Assembly: GCA_964483155.1 (NCBI GenBank)
Contig: CAZAAC010000001.1
Coordinates: 62,001 to 126,000 of the forward strand
Direction of reading: 5' to 3'
Source: JAAYYM01 sp964483155
GTDB taxonomy: Bacteria; Bacillota; Clostridia; Lachnospirales; Lachnospiraceae
Length of the DNA stretch: 64,000 nucleotides
Shown: positions 54,869-63,912 of the stretch, in pieces
How the letters are laid out: each line of letters begins with the position of its first letter
Numbering within the stretch: position 1 is the first letter of the stretch
Notes under the pieces: generated by a model
Database searches by the model: none
What the model was told of the DNA's origin: nothing
The model's input: only the letters and a program-made list of their open reading frames with translations
Translations under genes and position numbers: made by a program

Positions 54869-55957
54869 CTATGCCTCATCCATTACTTTTTTAATTGCTT
54901 CCAAATACTGATAATGTCTTTCTTCATCTGGTTCAAGCATTGCACCCTCTCCCCATTCATTCCATGCATTGATATAAACATGATCTACTTTTTTTCCCTT
55001 GTTTTTTTGTTTAATACTTCTGAAACACTCTTCAAACATCTCAGGGCTTGTTCCTTTATACACCAATCCCTTATACCCTCTTCTTGGCGTATTATCCCAA
55101 TCGGGAAGCAGTCCAGGAAACACATTTTCATCAGTATAGTCTCTGGATGCAATTTTATCAAAAATCCAATTGGCCGGTATCGATCTTTCTAATATCTTTT
55201 TCTTTCTGCATTTATTAAGTTCTGATTTAATAAACACGGAAATATTATAATACAATTTTTTTAATATCCCAAAGTCATTTTTTAATGTATATCCCGGCTC
55301 AAAATAGTAGTATCCATCCATCAAGTTTTTTCTATTATCTTGTTCTGCTGCCGTCTTGGCCGATACCACATACACACCTTCGAATCCTTCATCAATCGCC
55401 CACTGCCTAAAACAATCCAGCATCTCCTCCAAACAGTCAATCTCACTCGTTCTATATATATGCAGTACAGGTTTTCCTTCTATCTGGATATATCTCTCAT
55501 CCTTAAAAAAAGGAAGCAGATATTCAAAGTGTGCTCGCCAGTCTGCTTTCTCTCCATACTCCTGCTTCATGAGCACTTCTTCCTCTAAACCATACCATGT
55601 CCTCGTCCATGATTCATTTGCCCAGCAAATACTATATCGTAAAGCAATCTCAGGATGGGCAAGTAATGTCTCCATGGGCTTTTCCATCAGCTGCTTCCCT
55701 GTAAACCAATATTGATAAATACAGAATCCATATATTCCATATTTTTTTGCAAGCGCTGCCTGCCATTTCCATGTTTCAATACCATCTTTGTCCAAATCAT
55801 AGTATCTGCCTTCAAAAGGAATTCTCGGCTGCACATGACCTTTATACAATGGCTTTCCACGCTTAACTGCTACCCACTCTGTATATCCTTCACCCCACCA
55901 TTCATTATTCTCTGGAAATTCATGATATTGTGGCAGATACATACATATTACCTTCAT
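54869..55957 (-). CDS. WbsX-like glycan biosynthesis protein (GH99-like domain)
   Basis: The 362-residue protein shows the WbsX/GH99-like pattern throughout: YLPQYHEFPENNEWWGEGYT near the start, GIYGFCIYQYWFTGKQLMEK near 75, ICWANESWTRTWYG near 110 and YINAWNEWGEGAMLEPD near 335. Such proteins occur in many O-antigen loci and are treated as glycosyltransferases, although the fold is that of an endo-mannosidase. There is no signal peptide, which fits a cytoplasmic biosynthetic role. It lies between the Wzy-like and GT2 genes. Confidence 0.88.
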   Translation of the reverse strand: MKVICMYLPQYHEFPENNEWWGEGYTEWVAVKRGKPLYKGHVQPRIPFEGRYYDLDKDGIETWKWQAALAKKYGIYGFCIYQYWFTGKQLMEKPMETLLAHPEIALRYSICWANESWTRTWYGLEEEVLMKQEYGEKADWRAHFEYLLPFFKDERYIQIEGKPVLHIYRTSEIDCLEEMLDCFRQWAIDEGFEGVYVVSAKTAAEQDNRKNLMDGYYYFEPGYTLKNDFGILKKLYYNISVFIKSELNKCRKKKILERSIPANWIFDKIASRDYTDENVFPGLLPDWDNTPRRGYKGLVYKGTSPEMFEECFRSIKQKNKGKKVDHVYINAWNEWGEGAMLEPDEERHYQYLEAIKKVMDEA

Positions 55958-55980
55958 TTATCAGTTCTCCTGTCTTGCTC

Positions 55981-57225
55981 TCACAGTTTTTGTTCTATCT
56001 TTTTCTCTTGCTTTACATACTCTTGTCGTTGCATTGCCAGTAAATATGCACATCTACCCACTGCAAACCAAAATATTGGTGTAGTGAGTTGAAATGAAAG
56101 CATGTTTGAGCCAATCGATTGCAATATCGTAATAGAAATAATGCCAATTTCTACATAACACTCCTTCAGACATCTTCCATATTTTGAAAATATTATCAAA
56201 AGAATAAATAGAAAAATAGAAAAACCAATTGCACCTTCTTCGCAAAATAGTTTTACTAATCCGCCATCAGCAATGACATGCGTTCCCTCATATCCCAATG
56301 CTTTATGCCCGTTTGCTCCAAGCCCGTTCCCAAGCCAGTTACTATACAAAGTGTTGACAGCCACTACCCATTGTTCACTACGTTGTCCAATAGCACCGGG
56401 TAATGAAATTAATCTATGATATACTTTTAGTATGGCATCAAAATACAAAACGCTCAGGCCACAAAAGGCAACTGCAATTCCTCCCACTTCCCAAAACAAA
56501 TACTTTTTCCGAATCATTTTTAGCACAAAGAAAATTAAATAATTCACATATGCAAAAACAATGATTGCTGCTACCATTGCCGAGCGCTGGTTGCTCAAGA
56601 AAGCAAAAACTCCATTCATAAAAAACAATATAAAACCAACATTTCTTTTCTTTTCTTTCGCAAGAAACCAAGCACTAATAAGCATTCCACATACAGAAAG
56701 ATAGCCAAAGCTTGTGCTTCCTATCAATGAAGTCATACGGATTCTCATGGTAGAAGCATCAGCCAATGAGATGAATTGCATACGCATAAGATAGTCAAGA
56801 AAAATTTGCGGGGCAGTGATATACATTATCAGCCCTACTATGGAAAATGAGAATATTCCTGCCAGCAACCACTTGTAAAACTTCTCTATTTCTACACTGA
56901 CCGTTCTGCCCACCATATAAAATACAATAGGTAACATCGAATTCGAAAACTCTTCCACATATATGATAACTGGTAACCCACTTGCTTTAAGCCAGATAAC
57001 TGATAACAAATTATATAAAAGATACAAAACAACCAGATAATCTATCGTCGTATTAACTTCTACCTGCTTTCTGCACAAAAGTTCAACAGCAATACAAAGT
57101 AGTAATACTGCTGCAAATACACCTGGATGCATTTGTGTCGTAAACATAGTCAGAAAGTAACCTAGCATAACCAGTATGTAGTACACCTCATAAATTCTTA
57201 TTTGTTGCAACTTTAGCTTTTTCAT
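55981..57225 (-). CDS. Wzy/O-antigen ligase-like polymerase
   Basis: This polytopic protein of 414 residues has about eleven helices and a large outer loop. LGNGLGANGHKALGYEGTHV near residue 300 followed by ADGGLVKLFCEEGAIGFSIF is the form of the periplasmic/extracytoplasmic loop in O-antigen ligase and Wzy proteins, and RSAMVAAIIVFAYV lies in an earlier helix pair. It should join flipped repeat units outside the membrane. The ATG at 57225 overlaps the upstream GT4 stop in an ATGA and follows AGGTG; an upstream ATG at 57276 is rejected. Confidence 0.9.
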   Translation of the reverse strand: MKKLKLQQIRIYEVYYILVMLGYFLTMFTTQMHPGVFAAVLLLCIAVELLCRKQVEVNTTIDYLVVLYLLYNLLSVIWLKASGLPVIIYVEEFSNSMLPIVFYMVGRTVSVEIEKFYKWLLAGIFSFSIVGLIMYITAPQIFLDYLMRMQFISLADASTMRIRMTSLIGSTSFGYLSVCGMLISAWFLAKEKKRNVGFILFFMNGVFAFLSNQRSAMVAAIIVFAYVNYLIFFVLKMIRKKYLFWEVGGIAVAFCGLSVLYFDAILKVYHRLISLPGAIGQRSEQWVVAVNTLYSNWLGNGLGANGHKALGYEGTHVIADGGLVKLFCEEGAIGFSIFLFILLIIFSKYGRCLKECYVEIGIISITILQSIGSNMLSFQLTTPIFWFAVGRCAYLLAMQRQEYVKQEKKIEQKL

Positions 57226-58316
57226 TTTATCTGCACCTTGCTGTTTTCTAGAATCACTTGCAATACTTTTGCCCAACTACTATACTCCGTGACGTTCTTA
57301 TTGCTATCATCGGCTTCTATCTTCAATTCACCCTTAATTGATTTTTCCATTAAATCCGCAAGCTCCTTTGGATTAAATGGATCAAAATAATAGGCATTTT
57401 TATAACCCTCCAGTACCTCATGACAAAAAGGACAATCTGAAGCCAGTATCATCGCGCCTAATTGTCTTGCTTCTGCTGGGGGATATCCGAACGTTTCTAT
57501 ATAAGAAGGGAAAATAAGTACTCGCCTGTTGTAATGATTCAAAACCTCTTCTTTCGTTAAGCGCCCACTGCATAAGATATTTTCATATTTGTTATGATAA
57601 CGATATGGTGTTACAGAATCTGTTGAATCCAATGTAAACAATACATTAAAATCGGTGATTCCCTTTTGGTTCAGGATTTCACAAGCTCTCATAATACACT
57701 CGTGATTTTTATAAATCATAACGCCGGACGGGAAAAAGAATCGATTTGCTTGCTGCAGTTCAGCATGCTTATATTGACTTAAGTTTTCTGTGTCTGGAAG
57801 TATTTTTATGATTTTATCAATAGAAGCACCCGTTTTTCTTGCTACAGCTTCCTTCATCCATTCAGTCTGCACAATTACTTTGTCTGCTTTTCGAACAGAA
57901 TGATTGATCAGTTTTGCTATCCCATACTGATAAATGGCATACTCTCTCTCTCTCTGTTTAAAAAAAGAAAAATGCTTGACGGCTTGAAATCCTAATGGCT
58001 GGTGAACATATAACACCTGTTTTCCTTTGTAACCACAAGTGAGCGTATTTTGTAATGAAAAAACAACATCGGGACACAATGCTTTTATGTATGCAGTCCC
58101 TGAAAATAAATCGAATTTCAGTCGATTCACCCAACTCTTCTTAATATTGGATAAAATTTTAACTTTTATATTTGCAGTTTCTTCTATGTAGGAATCACCC
58201 AACAGAAAAATCCATTCATTTTCTGTATCATGCTCCAAAATATAATGATAAAAATCCATTAATATAGACAGTGCGCCAGTCTTGCTTGCTGCAATATCAT
58301 TTACCACAATTTTCAA
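57222..58316 (-). CDS. Family 4 glycosyltransferase
   Basis: The protein of 364 residues has a GT-B fold with the N-terminal loop VVNDIAASKTGALSILMDF, an inner LYVHQPLGFQ, and the donor region FFFPSGVMIYKNHECIMRAC near 200 and PSYIETFGYPPAEARQLGAM near 285 (EX7E-type). It lies between the FnlC-like epimerase (one base away) and the Wzy gene, with which it overlaps by four bases. It likely adds a middle sugar of the repeat unit. Confidence 0.88.
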   Translation of the reverse strand: MKIVVNDIAASKTGALSILMDFYHYILEHDTENEWIFLLGDSYIEETANIKVKILSNIKKSWVNRLKFDLFSGTAYIKALCPDVVFSLQNTLTCGYKGKQVLYVHQPLGFQAVKHFSFFKQREREYAIYQYGIAKLINHSVRKADKVIVQTEWMKEAVARKTGASIDKIIKILPDTENLSQYKHAELQQANRFFFPSGVMIYKNHECIMRACEILNQKGITDFNVLFTLDSTDSVTPYRYHNKYENILCSGRLTKEEVLNHYNRRVLIFPSYIETFGYPPAEARQLGAMILASDCPFCHEVLEGYKNAYYFDPFNPKELADLMEKSIKGELKIEADDSNKNVTEYSSWAKVLQVILENSKVQIK

Positions 58317-58317
58317 A

Positions 58318-59442
58318 TTATTTACCCCATACTGTCATATTGACAATTTTAGCATAACTTTGAATCAGTTTCACTACCTTAACTGAAACGTTTGTATCCG
58401 CATAGTCCTCTGCCATAACGGTTTCCTCGCAGTTATGATACATAGCTACAGCAAGTTCTGTCGCTTGCTCCACCGCTGTTCCACTAATTCCTCCTATTAC
58501 AATCGTACCTTTATCAAGCACCTCTGGCCGCTCTGTTGATGTTCTTATCAGCACTCCTGGAAAATGTAGCATTGCTGACTCTTCAGAAAGAGTGCCACTG
58601 TCAGAAAGAACACAGAAAGCATTCTGCTGTAAGTTATTATAATCCAGAAAACCAAAAGGTTTCAAATTCTGCACAAGTGGATGAAATTTGAAATTCCTTT
58701 GCTCAATAAACTTCATAGAACGTGGATGTGTCGAATAGATTACTGGCATCTGATACTTTTCAGCTATATGATTGATTGCTTCCATCAGCTCCATAAAATT
58801 CTCTTCTATATCAATATTCTCTTCTCTATGTGCTGAAACCAGGATATATTTTTCCTTTTCCAAATTAAGACGTGAAAGAACATTACTCTTTTCGATTTTA
58901 TCCATATGGTCTCTAAGTACTTCTCGCATTGGTGAACCTGTCACAAAAATTGTCTTTCCATCGATTCCTTCTGATAAAAGATATCTTCTGGAATGCTCCG
59001 TATATGGCATGTTTATGTCAGATATATGATCAACAATTTTACGATTTATCATCTCCGATACATTCCAGTCCCAACATCTATTCCCGGCCTCCATGTGAAA
59101 AATAGGAATCTTCAGTCTCTTTGCTGAAATAGCCGACAGTGCAGAATTTGTATCACCAAGCAATAATACTGCATCTGGTTTCTCTTTTTGCAGTAAGTTA
59201 TAAGACTTCGCGATAATATTCCCCATGGTTTCCCCAAGGTCACTACCAACGCTGTCCAGATAATAGTCTGGAGAACGCAGACACAAATCCTCAAAAAAAA
59301 CCTGATTCAATGTATAATCATAGTTTTGTCCTGTATGTACAAGTATATGATTAAAATACTTATCGGCGCACTTAATGACTGCAGACAAACGGATAATCTC
59401 TGGTCTCGTTCCTACAATCGTCATAAGCTTTAGTTTTTCCAT
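58318..59442 (-). CDS. fnlC: UDP-GlcNAc/UDP-L-talosamine-type 2-epimerase (FnlC/CapG)
   Basis: The 374-residue non-hydrolysing epimerase has TIVGTRPEIIRLSAVIK at the start, HTGQNYDYTLNQVFFEDL near 37, LLGDTNSALSA near 90, HMEAGNRCWDWNVSEMINRK near 110 and VSAHREENID near 205. GNRCWDWNVSEMINRKIVDH is the form found in FnlC/CapG, which makes UDP-N-acetyl-L-fucosamine, rather than in WecB. The ATG at 59442 has GGGAGG seven bases upstream; an ATG at 59526 has no such site. FnlB- and FnlA-type genes lie directly upstream in reaction order. Confidence 0.92.
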   Translation of the reverse strand: MEKLKLMTIVGTRPEIIRLSAVIKCADKYFNHILVHTGQNYDYTLNQVFFEDLCLRSPDYYLDSVGSDLGETMGNIIAKSYNLLQKEKPDAVLLLGDTNSALSAISAKRLKIPIFHMEAGNRCWDWNVSEMINRKIVDHISDINMPYTEHSRRYLLSEGIDGKTIFVTGSPMREVLRDHMDKIEKSNVLSRLNLEKEKYILVSAHREENIDIEENFMELMEAINHIAEKYQMPVIYSTHPRSMKFIEQRNFKFHPLVQNLKPFGFLDYNNLQQNAFCVLSDSGTLSEESAMLHFPGVLIRTSTERPEVLDKGTIVIGGISGTAVEQATELAVAMYHNCEETVMAEDYADTNVSVKVVKLIQSYAKIVNMTVWGK

Positions 59443-59485
59443 ATGGCTTCCTCCCTTGATGTTAAAATATGATCCACATTCTTCT

Positions 59486-60595
59486 CTATACTTCCATATA
59501 ATACGTGTCCGGTTTTGTTGCATCAAATACTTCGTTTGCCCATATTACCGTTATCATATCTTCTGTACCCTCATTTGTAATATCATGCGTATAACCCGTT
59601 GGTATATCAACCACCATAAATTGCTCTTCAGATACATGATATTCAATTATCTCATCACTATCAAGCTGCCTGAAACGAATGCACCCTTTTCCCTTTACCA
59701 CTAGAAATTTTTCATTCTTCGAATGATGCCAATGCCTACCTTTCGTAATGTTTGGTCTGCTTACATTAATAGAAACCTGTCCTCTATCTGCTGTTCTTAT
59801 AAATTCTGTAAATGATCCTCTTTGATCCGTCTGCATCGTAAGTGCATATGCAAAATCGTTACTGGATAAATAGCTTAAATAAGTGCTATAAAGTTTTTTT
59901 TCAAATGCATTACTCATATCAGGTATGGACAGCGTATTGCGGCTTTCCTTAAAGGAGTAGAGCAATTCAACAATTTTGCCCAATGTTACTGTATGTTCTG
60001 TTGGTATCATACAAAAGAGTCCGATTCTGTTCTCGCGGGCCTGTAATGCAGCTATAAATTCTTCCACAACATCATCTATATAGACTAAACGCATGACCAC
60101 ATCAGGGTCATTAATCTTTATTTCTAGATTATTGGCAATATTATTGCAAAATGTTGCCACCCCACTATTATAATTGGGACGACACCACTTACCAAATACA
60201 TTGGGAAGCCTGTATATTATCGACTTGGCACCTACTTCAGCCTCATAAGAAAACAGTAAATCTTCGCCTGCCTTTTTACTTTTTCCATAAGGATTATCAA
60301 GTTCCGCCTGTATGGACGAAGTGATTAAAATCGGCGCTTTATTACCATATTTTTTAAGTTTATCTAACAAAACAGAGGTAAATCCAAAGTTGCCCTCCAT
60401 AAATTCCTTTTCATTTTCAGGTCGGTTCACTCCTGCCAAATGATAAACAAACTCACATTCTTTTGCATAAACATCTAAATCTGCATCCGATGAATCGATA
60501 TCAAAAGAATAGATCTCATCATACCCCCTGTTTCGAAGTTCCCATATTAAATTTTTACCGACAAATCCCTTTGCACCTGTCACCAATATCTTCAT
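59486..60595 (-). CDS. capF: UDP-2-acetamido-2,6-dideoxyhexulose reductase/epimerase (FnlB/CapF)
   Basis: The 369-residue protein joins an N-terminal SDR domain (ILVTGAKGFVGKNLIWELR, FVYHLAGVNRPENEKEF, NPYGKSKKAGED with catalytic Tyr/Lys) to a C-terminal cupin from ~250 (GRHWHHSKNEKFLVVKGKG with metal-binding His). This pairing is specific for CapF/FnlB/WbjC, which epimerises and reduces the 4-keto intermediate in UDP-L-FucNAc synthesis. It lies between the dehydratase (28 bases upstream) and the 2-epimerase (43 bases downstream). RmlD was considered but has no cupin part. Confidence 0.95.
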   Translation of the reverse strand: MKILVTGAKGFVGKNLIWELRNRGYDEIYSFDIDSSDADLDVYAKECEFVYHLAGVNRPENEKEFMEGNFGFTSVLLDKLKKYGNKAPILITSSIQAELDNPYGKSKKAGEDLLFSYEAEVGAKSIIYRLPNVFGKWCRPNYNSGVATFCNNIANNLEIKINDPDVVMRLVYIDDVVEEFIAALQARENRIGLFCMIPTEHTVTLGKIVELLYSFKESRNTLSIPDMSNAFEKKLYSTYLSYLSSNDFAYALTMQTDQRGSFTEFIRTADRGQVSINVSRPNITKGRHWHHSKNEKFLVVKGKGCIRFRQLDSDEIIEYHVSEEQFMVVDIPTGYTHDITNEGTEDMITVIWANEVFDATKPDTYYMEV

Positions 60596-60623
60596 TCAAA
60601 AACTCCTTATATATACTATGACT

Positions 60624-61649
60624 CTATTCCTGATTTTTCCATGCTGCAATTTCTTCTCTAATATACTCTAGTTGTAGTAATTTTTCTTTTACCTGTTCAA
60701 CGTTTAAAATTTTTGTATTATTTGAGTTGAATTCCGTCAATCTTGCTCTCTCTTGGTCTCCTTTACTAAAATACTGGTCATAATTTAAGTCTCGCTGATC
60801 TGCAGGAACACGATAAAACTCACCCATGTCCGTAGCACGCGCACATTCTTCATTTGTTAAAAGTGTTTCATACATCTTTTCTCCATGTCTGATACCAATT
60901 ATCTTAATTTCATTGTCGGCATGAAAAAGCTCCTTAACAGCCTGTGTCAGGACCTCTATCGTACATGCAGGTGCCTTTTGTACCATGATGTCTCCTGCAC
61001 ATGCATTTTCAAATGCAAACATAACTAATTCTACTGCTTCCTCCAGACTCATAATAAATCTTGTCATCGCTGGTTCTGTTACCGTAAGTGGCAATCCCGC
61101 TTTGATCTGATCAATGAAAAGCGGAACTACTGAGCCTCGAGAGCACATAACATTTCCATATCGAGTCCCACAAATTAGTGTTCTGTCAGAGTCAACAGTC
61201 CTTGACTTTGCAACAAATACTTTCTCCATCATAGCCTTACTTGTTCCCATTGCATTAACTGGATATGCTGCCTTGTCTGTTGACAAACAAATGACTTTTT
61301 TTACACTTGCTTCGATTGCTGCCGTCAATACATTATCCGTACCCAGAACATTTGTCTTAACTGCCTCTAATGGGAAAAACTCACAACTTGGTACCTGCTT
61401 CAGTGCTGCGGCGTGAAAAATATAATCTACCCCATGCATGGCATCCTTAACACTCTGCAAATCTCTTACGTCGCCAATATAGTATTTTATTTTATCATTA
61501 TGATATTCATGACGCATATCATCCTGCTTCTTTTCATCTCTGCTGAATATTCGTATCTCCTCTATCTCTGTATCTAAAAATCTTTTTAAGACTGCATTAC
61601 CAAAAGATCCTGTTCCTCCAGTAATTAATAACGTTTTTCTTTCAAACAT
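60624..61649 (-). CDS. capE: UDP-GlcNAc 4,6-dehydratase, C5-inverting (FnlA/CapE)
   Basis: The 341-residue SDR enzyme starts UDP-L-FucNAc synthesis. TLLITGGTGSFGNAVLKRFL near residue 6, RIFSRDEKKQDDMRHEYH near 33, FHAAALKQVPSCEFFP near 76 and STDKAAYPVNAMGTSKAMM near 118-136 are typical. The catalytic Tyr of other SDR enzymes is Met (NAMGTSK), the hallmark that separates CapE/FnlA from PseB. AAGGA before the ATG at 61649 decides the start; an ATG eleven codons earlier overlaps the previous gene more. The overlap with the GT4 gene is eight bases. Confidence 0.95.
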   Translation of the reverse strand: MFERKTLLITGGTGSFGNAVLKRFLDTEIEEIRIFSRDEKKQDDMRHEYHNDKIKYYIGDVRDLQSVKDAMHGVDYIFHAAALKQVPSCEFFPLEAVKTNVLGTDNVLTAAIEASVKKVICLSTDKAAYPVNAMGTSKAMMEKVFVAKSRTVDSDRTLICGTRYGNVMCSRGSVVPLFIDQIKAGLPLTVTEPAMTRFIMSLEEAVELVMFAFENACAGDIMVQKAPACTIEVLTQAVKELFHADNEIKIIGIRHGEKMYETLLTNEECARATDMGEFYRVPADQRDLNYDQYFSKGDQERARLTEFNSNNTKILNVEQVKEKLLQLEYIREEIAAWKNQE

Positions 61650-62883
61650 TTTTCTTATCCTTTCTGCTAACTGCCTTTTCAATTAACTCTACAGAATATC
61701 TAATATCAAAATTCTGTTCCAAATATAGTCTTCCATTATTACCACATTGTATACGTAGTTCTGCATCTTCACACAACAACTTAACTCTTGACACAAACGC
61801 ATTTTCATCATCTGAAGCATTCCAAAAACCACATTGTGCCTGTGATTCAACAAGTTGCCTGATATCTGTATTTCTATCTGTGCAAGCTAAAATTGGTTTT
61901 GACATTGCCATATAAGAGAGCATTCTGGACGGATAATTTGGAATCGTAAATCGCACATCCAAGGAGATCAGTCCTACATCACACGCGTGCATCAGCATAT
62001 GATATTCTTCCGGTGGAACAAAGTCGATAAATGCTCCATTAGGGCTATCACGCAGCTGTTTCTCTACCTTACTTTTTTCGCTCCCGTTTCCTACAAAAAG
62101 GAAGTACGCTCGCGGATACTCTTCCAACTGTTTTATGACTCGTAGCAAATATGCAATTGCCTGGGGTCTGCCTAAATTACCACCAAATACAAATACTGTT
62201 TTGTCAACTGGTATATGAAAAGCTCTTCTAATTTCTTCAACCTGCGCAATATGAGCAGAATCTATCAATTTATCTACTTTCTTAACGTTTATGGTATTTG
62301 GAAATATCTCAATTTTCTCTCTTGGAATCTGCGGATTATGACTACACAAATAATTTAAATTGGCATGTGACATACATCCTATCCTATCAGAGACTTGATA
62401 CAATTTTTTTTCTTTCCATTGAAAAAAGCGATGTAACAACCCTCCCGAAGCAAAAAGCCCAATATCTACAGCATTTTGTGGAAATATGTCCTTTAACATC
62501 AAATATGATGTACACCCAAACTTTTTTCTGCAATATGCCACAACTCCCGAAAACGTGACTGGAGGTGTCGCATAGAGTACCATGTCAAACTTCTCATTTT
62601 TCAAATATTTCCGTATTTCTCTCTTAAAACAAGGTTCTATTCGTAATGTATTAATACCTTTTTTTATAAAATTCACGCGAAATATCTCACCTACAAAAAC
62701 GTGAAGAATTCTAATATTATTGTCTTTTTCAACTAACATCTTTGGCATGTTTCTTTGACTATCTGCCTGCACTACAGTGACATGATACCCACATACCGCC
62801 AGTTCATTTATTAAATCCGAATAAATTCCCTCTTCAGATAAATTGATTTCCGATAAAGTTAAATATAGAATATTCCTACTCAT
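61642..62883 (-). CDS. Family 4 glycosyltransferase, WbuB-like (probable L-FucNAc transferase)
   Basis: The protein of 413 residues has a GT-B fold. YATPPVTFSGVVAYCRKKFG near 105, SYLMLKDIFPQNAVDIGLFA near 130 and KIEIFPNTINVKKVD near 195 are close to WbuB/WbjE-type enzymes, which transfer L-FucNAc. The donor region has FVFGGNLGRPQAIAYLLRVI near 230. The FnlA/CapF/FnlC genes immediately downstream supply UDP-L-FucNAc, which supports this reading, but donor use is inferred. Confidence 0.88.
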   Translation of the reverse strand: MSRNILYLTLSEINLSEEGIYSDLINELAVCGYHVTVVQADSQRNMPKMLVEKDNNIRILHVFVGEIFRVNFIKKGINTLRIEPCFKREIRKYLKNEKFDMVLYATPPVTFSGVVAYCRKKFGCTSYLMLKDIFPQNAVDIGLFASGGLLHRFFQWKEKKLYQVSDRIGCMSHANLNYLCSHNPQIPREKIEIFPNTINVKKVDKLIDSAHIAQVEEIRRAFHIPVDKTVFVFGGNLGRPQAIAYLLRVIKQLEEYPRAYFLFVGNGSEKSKVEKQLRDSPNGAFIDFVPPEEYHMLMHACDVGLISLDVRFTIPNYPSRMLSYMAMSKPILACTDRNTDIRQLVESQAQCGFWNASDDENAFVSRVKLLCEDAELRIQCGNNGRLYLEQNFDIRYSVELIEKAVSRKDKKNV

Positions 62884-62897
62884 ACATCACTCCTATG

Positions 62898-63854
62898 CTA
62901 GATGATCTTTATCTCACTATATTTCATCATATACTTTCCGATTTCATAATTTCCGATTTCCTCTTTGTTCTCATTCCCATTTAAGTTATTAATAATTAGT
63001 TTTGGTACATTTGTACCGCACGCATAAGCGTGTGGATAACCACCACCGAATCGAGGGTTCACTTCTGAGATATAATAAATATCATTAACTTTAAATATAT
63101 CGATATCTACAATCCCTCTAAATCCCATCGCCTCAACAAAACTCTGAATTAATGAAAATAGCCTTTCATCATAAATCGATACTGATTTATCCGTTTCTCC
63201 TGCCCGCATGACGATTTTTTCCTTTACAAAAATCGCTTTTGTTTTTCCTGAGATCATATCAATATAGACATCCGCCCCATACTCTATACCATCCATATAC
63301 TCCTGCACCATTAAATCTTCATATAGCGAGAATAGAACTTCTATTTCTTTTGCGCTCTGCACTTTATTAATATTAATACTTGCACTACCTTTGACAGGCT
63401 TAACAAATACCGGGAATGTTATCTCTCCGCTTGAAACTGCTTCAAAAAAAGTCTCTTGGTTTACATAACATTTTCCTGTCGGTATTCCGAGCTCCAACAG
63501 TTTTTTATACATTCTATACTTATCAAAACAAGTCTCCACTACATCATAGGAAGAGGAAATCAGCCTACAACCTGCTGCCAAAAATTCTTCTTCATGTGCC
63601 GCTAACAAAGATAGTTCTGGATCAATCAGAGACAATGCCCCATTTATTCTTTCCTTACGGCAAATATCGAGAATCACATCCAAATAACTTGGTTCTGTAA
63701 TCCTCGGTACAATATAATATGCATCTGCTTCATATAAAGCTGGCGCTAAATTACTACAATCAGTTGCAATCACTTTGCCCGTATTCCCGACTTCATTTCT
63801 AAAAAACTCTACAATCTTATTTCTTGTCCCAGCGCTAAGAATCAATATATTCAT
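62898..63854 (-). CDS. ATP-grasp carboxylate ligase-like protein
   Basis: The 318-residue protein has an N-terminal Rossmann-like part (MNILILSAGTRNKIVEFFRN) and an ATP-grasp domain: FPVFVKPVKGSASININKV near 148, MVQEYMDGIEYGADVYIDM near 182 and ISEVNPRFGGGYPHAY near 277 with the metal-binding Glu/Asn. The enzyme class forms an amide, peptide or thioester via an acyl-phosphate. In polysaccharide loci relatives are thought to attach amino acids to sugar carboxylates, but the substrate here is not evident. A PLP-dependent amino acid enzyme ends 58 bases upstream, giving a possible partner. Confidence 0.88.
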   Translation of the reverse strand: MNILILSAGTRNKIVEFFRNEVGNTGKVIATDCSNLAPALYEADAYYIVPRITEPSYLDVILDICRKERINGALSLIDPELSLLAAHEEEFLAAGCRLISSSYDVVETCFDKYRMYKKLLELGIPTGKCYVNQETFFEAVSSGEITFPVFVKPVKGSASININKVQSAKEIEVLFSLYEDLMVQEYMDGIEYGADVYIDMISGKTKAIFVKEKIVMRAGETDKSVSIYDERLFSLIQSFVEAMGFRGIVDIDIFKVNDIYYISEVNPRFGGGYPHAYACGTNVPKLIINNLNGNENKEEIGNYEIGKYMMKYSEIKII

Positions 63855-63912
63855 AATTTGCCATGCCTTTTCACTTTTCTAATATTACCTTTTCCAATAT
63901 TTCTTTTTCCAA

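Noticed and set aside
59486..60595. RmlD (dTDP-4-dehydrorhamnose reductase)
   Set aside because: The C-terminal cupin and the FnlA/FnlC neighbours identify it as CapF/FnlB.
60624..61649. PseB dehydratase
   Set aside because: The catalytic Tyr is replaced by Met (NAMGTSK), and CapF/FnlC follow, so CapE/FnlA fits better.
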